DNA from: Oceanobacter sp045430275 | Lineage (GTDB): Bacteria; Pseudomonadota; Gammaproteobacteria; Pseudomonadales; Oceanobacteraceae | Direction of reading: 5' to 3' | Assembly (NCBI GenBank): GCA_045430275.1 | Contig: JAILXU010000007.1 | Coordinates: forward strand, 124,001 to 188,000 | DNA: 64,000 bases | In this document: positions 62,998 through 64,000 of the stretch, in pieces | How positions within the stretch are numbered: position 1 is the first letter of the stretch | How the letters are laid out: the number at the start of each line of letters is the position of its first letter | Notes under the pieces: model-generated | What the model saw: only the letters and a program-made list of their open reading frames with translations | Database searches by the model: none | What the model was told of the DNA's origin: nothing | Program-made: the position numbers and the translations under genes

Positions 62998-64000
62998 GAT
63001 CGATGACCCCCAAGAATGACGAAGCCGCTGTAGACGGCAGCCATAAACATAACCAGGGCGGGCAGATATTGAAGGAAGGGCTGGAGCCGGGCGGTGCCGA
63101 AGTCCACTTCCGCACCCATGACAGTTTTATAATCGTGATAGAACGGGGATGTGACGCTACTGGTTTCAATCTTGATCTTGTTCTTGAAGTCGTTGGCTAT
63201 CTGGTTGAACTTGCTTTCGTAGTTTTGGCGAGCTTGTTTGATCTGGCTGTCCAAGCTATCAAAACCATCGAAGCTACCAGAACCAATGTTCAACTTAATA
63301 CAAGTGAGATAATCCGCTTGTGTTGGATCGCAGGGGCCACTTTCTTTGTCGTCGTCTTCACCTGAACCTGAACCACTGCCCGAGTCGGAGCCATCGCCGG
63401 GTTTATCGCCGGGTTTATCGCCGGGTTTATCGCCGGGTTTATCGCCGGGTTTGTCGTCTGGTTTGTCGTCTGGTTTGTCGTCTGGTTTTGTGTCGTCTGG
63501 CTTGTCGTCTGGCTTTGGATCATCCGGTTTATCTGGGGCAGGTTGATCTTCAGCACAACCTTTATCACCCGGCGGCTGGCCGTTGTCGCATTGGATGGGC
63601 TGACAGCCGAGGTGTGGGTGACTGTATTCGCCTATATTGCAGTCGTCACGTTCACATTTGCCGTCGATGGGGTTTGGGCCGTAACCTTTGGAACAGTTGC
63701 CGGGATCGGGAGCGAAGCATTGCTTGATGGCCATACTGTTGTGGCGGCACTGGCATTGTGAGATGCCTTCGCAGTTGTCTACTTCTGTTTGGCCATCAGG
63801 GATGTCGTCGTCTGAACCGTCGTCTGAGCCATCGTCTGAGCCATCGTCGGAGCCATCGTCTGAGCCATCGTCTGAGCCATCGTCTGAGCCATCGTCTGAG
63901 CCATCGTCTGAACCATCGTCTGAGCCATCGTCTGAGCCATCGTCTGAACCATCGTCTGAACCATCGTCTGAACCATCGTCTGAACCGTCGTCTGAACCAT
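62994..64000 (-). CDS. pIII-like adsorption protein, N-terminus off window
   Basis: The reading frame is open from the right window edge to 62994, so the start lies outside; the methionine at 63734 is internal. In N-to-C order there is a (Gly-Ser-Asp-Asp) repeat of sixteen units, then DIPDGQTEVDNCEGISQCQC and a Cys-rich part of about 70 residues (about 14 cysteines). A charged Pro-Asp-Lys linker, a short Ser-Gly run and a helical domain follow. A C-terminal membrane segment (LPALVMFMAAVYSGFVILGG) ends the protein. A repeat-linked multi-domain protein anchored at its C-terminus is the pIII design for binding the host pilus and TolA. Similarity itself is not readable by eye. Confidence 0.75.
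   Translation of the reverse strand, partial: GSDDGSDDGSDDGSDDGSDDGSDDGSDDGSDDGSDDGSDDGSDDGSDDGSDDGSDDGSDDGSDDDIPDGQTEVDNCEGISQCQCRHNSMAIKQCFAPDPGNCSKGYGPNPIDGKCERDDCNIGEYSHPHLGCQPIQCDNGQPPGDKGCAEDQPAPDKPDDPKPDDKPDDTKPDDKPDDKPDDKPGDKPGDKPGDKPGDKPGDGSDSGSGSGSGEDDDKESGPCDPTQADYLTCIKLNIGSGSFDGFDSLDSQIKQARQNYESKFNQIANDFKNKIKIETSSVTSPFYHDYKTVMGAEVDFGTARLQPFLQYLPALVMFMAAVYSGFVILGGHRS
63397..63480. repeat. 12-bp tandem repeats, Pro-Gly/Asp-Asp-Lys linker
   Basis: Seven 12-bp units, four identical CCGGGTTTATCG and three variants (CCGGGTTTGTCG, then TCTGGTTTGTCG twice), encode GDKP then DDKP tetrapeptides of the pIII-like protein. Degenerate copies continue to about 63510. Confidence 0.92.
63807..64000. 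repeat. 12-bp tandem repeats, Gly-Ser-Asp-Asp array
   Basis: Sixteen consecutive 12-bp units of type ATCGTCTGAGCC, with GAG/GAA and ATC/GTC synonymous changes, run to the window edge. On the minus strand they encode (Gly-Ser-Asp-Asp)n. Because almost all differences between copies are silent, the peptide repeat appears to be under selection. Confidence 0.95.

Larger units (their letters stand above)
59061..64000 (-). mobile_element. Inovirus (filamentous phage) prophage, partial
   Basis: From the 3' end of tRNA-Met to the window edge all genes are on the minus strand and are phage-like. Read in transcription order they are a pIII-like adsorption protein, a DUF2523-type minor coat protein, Zot (pI), a gpII-type replication protein and a tyrosine integrase. 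Rep lies after Zot, which suits a circular genome opened between modules. The major coat and ssDNA-binding proteins would be upstream, beyond position 64000. The second attachment repeat is not visible, so the right border is unknown. Confidence 0.9.

Noticed and set aside
63779..64000. Met-Val/Ala-Gln-Thr repeat frame at the right edge
   Set aside because: Same 12-bp repeats read in another frame. The Gly-Ser-Asp-Asp frame joins the downstream pIII-like sequence without a stop and is the coding one.
63397..64000. Possible CRISPR array from regular repeats
   Set aside because: Repeats are only 12 bp, directly adjacent and without unique spacers, and they lie inside an open reading frame.
59036..64000. 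Second copy of the tRNA-Met 3' end as attachment site
   Set aside because: No repeat of the tRNA 3' segment was found inside the window. It is expected beyond the right edge.

Overview
The window is a chromosomal segment of a Gram-negative gammaproteobacterium, most likely a marine Oceanospirillales/Pseudomonadales relative. The gene order cysG-serS-crcB-rarA-lolA-ftsK, then aat-bpt-infA, then clpA-clpS-cspD-icd, and the thrH-cysH-cysB neighbourhood, follow arrangements known from Pseudomonas and related orders. Outer-membrane proteins, LolA and porins confirm a diderm envelope. The species cannot be named from sequence alone.

Layout. 0.4-17 kb is core housekeeping: ribosome maturation (RsgA), siroheme synthesis, seryl-tRNA synthetase, fluoride export, RarA, LolA, FtsK with a hexanucleotide-encoded Glu-Pro linker, a compact N-degron pathway (Aat, Bpt, ClpA, ClpS), IF-1, CspD and monomeric isocitrate dehydrogenase. 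17-24.5 kb continues with RluE, NudJ, MnmA, HflD, a bacteriohemerythrin and HrpA. 24.7-27.9 kb holds an ECF sigma factor with a membrane partner, a small outer-membrane barrel and an AraC/GyrI-like regulator.

28.0-34.6 kb is the most system-like part. It is a tight seven-gene operon coding for a periplasmic protein, a LolD/MacB-type ATPase, an FtsX-type permease, a LolA-like periplasmic protein, an outer-membrane barrel, a LytS-type histidine kinase and a LytTR response regulator. Helically phased direct repeats lie upstream of its first gene. I read it as a self-regulated trans-envelope transport module whose cargo is unknown.

34.7-37.4 kb is a patchwork (DUF4288-like protein, small membrane protein, EamA transporter, Dyp-type peroxidase). 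37.8-46 kb carries a porin, a selenate/phosphonate-type ABC importer and sulfur genes (thrH, cysH, cysB, a TauE/SafE-type exporter). 46-51 kb has DUF72, DAHP synthase, a MetF-like protein, an SGNH hydrolase and prephenate dehydratase. 51-57 kb is a glucosylglycerate module: glycerate kinase, glucosyl-3-phosphoglycerate phosphatase and synthase, a GH13 sugar phosphorylase, and galU, which makes UDP-glucose.

57.2-59.06 kb has tRNA-Asn, tRNA-Pro and tRNA-Met with near-consensus sigma-70 promoters, a zinc-ribbon-like protein and an FKBP lipoprotein. From 59.06 kb to the right edge lies a filamentous-phage (inovirus) prophage beside tRNA-Met: tyrosine integrase, gpII-type replication protein, Zot, a DUF2523-type minor coat protein, and a pIII-like adsorption protein with two tandem-repeat linkers that runs off the window.
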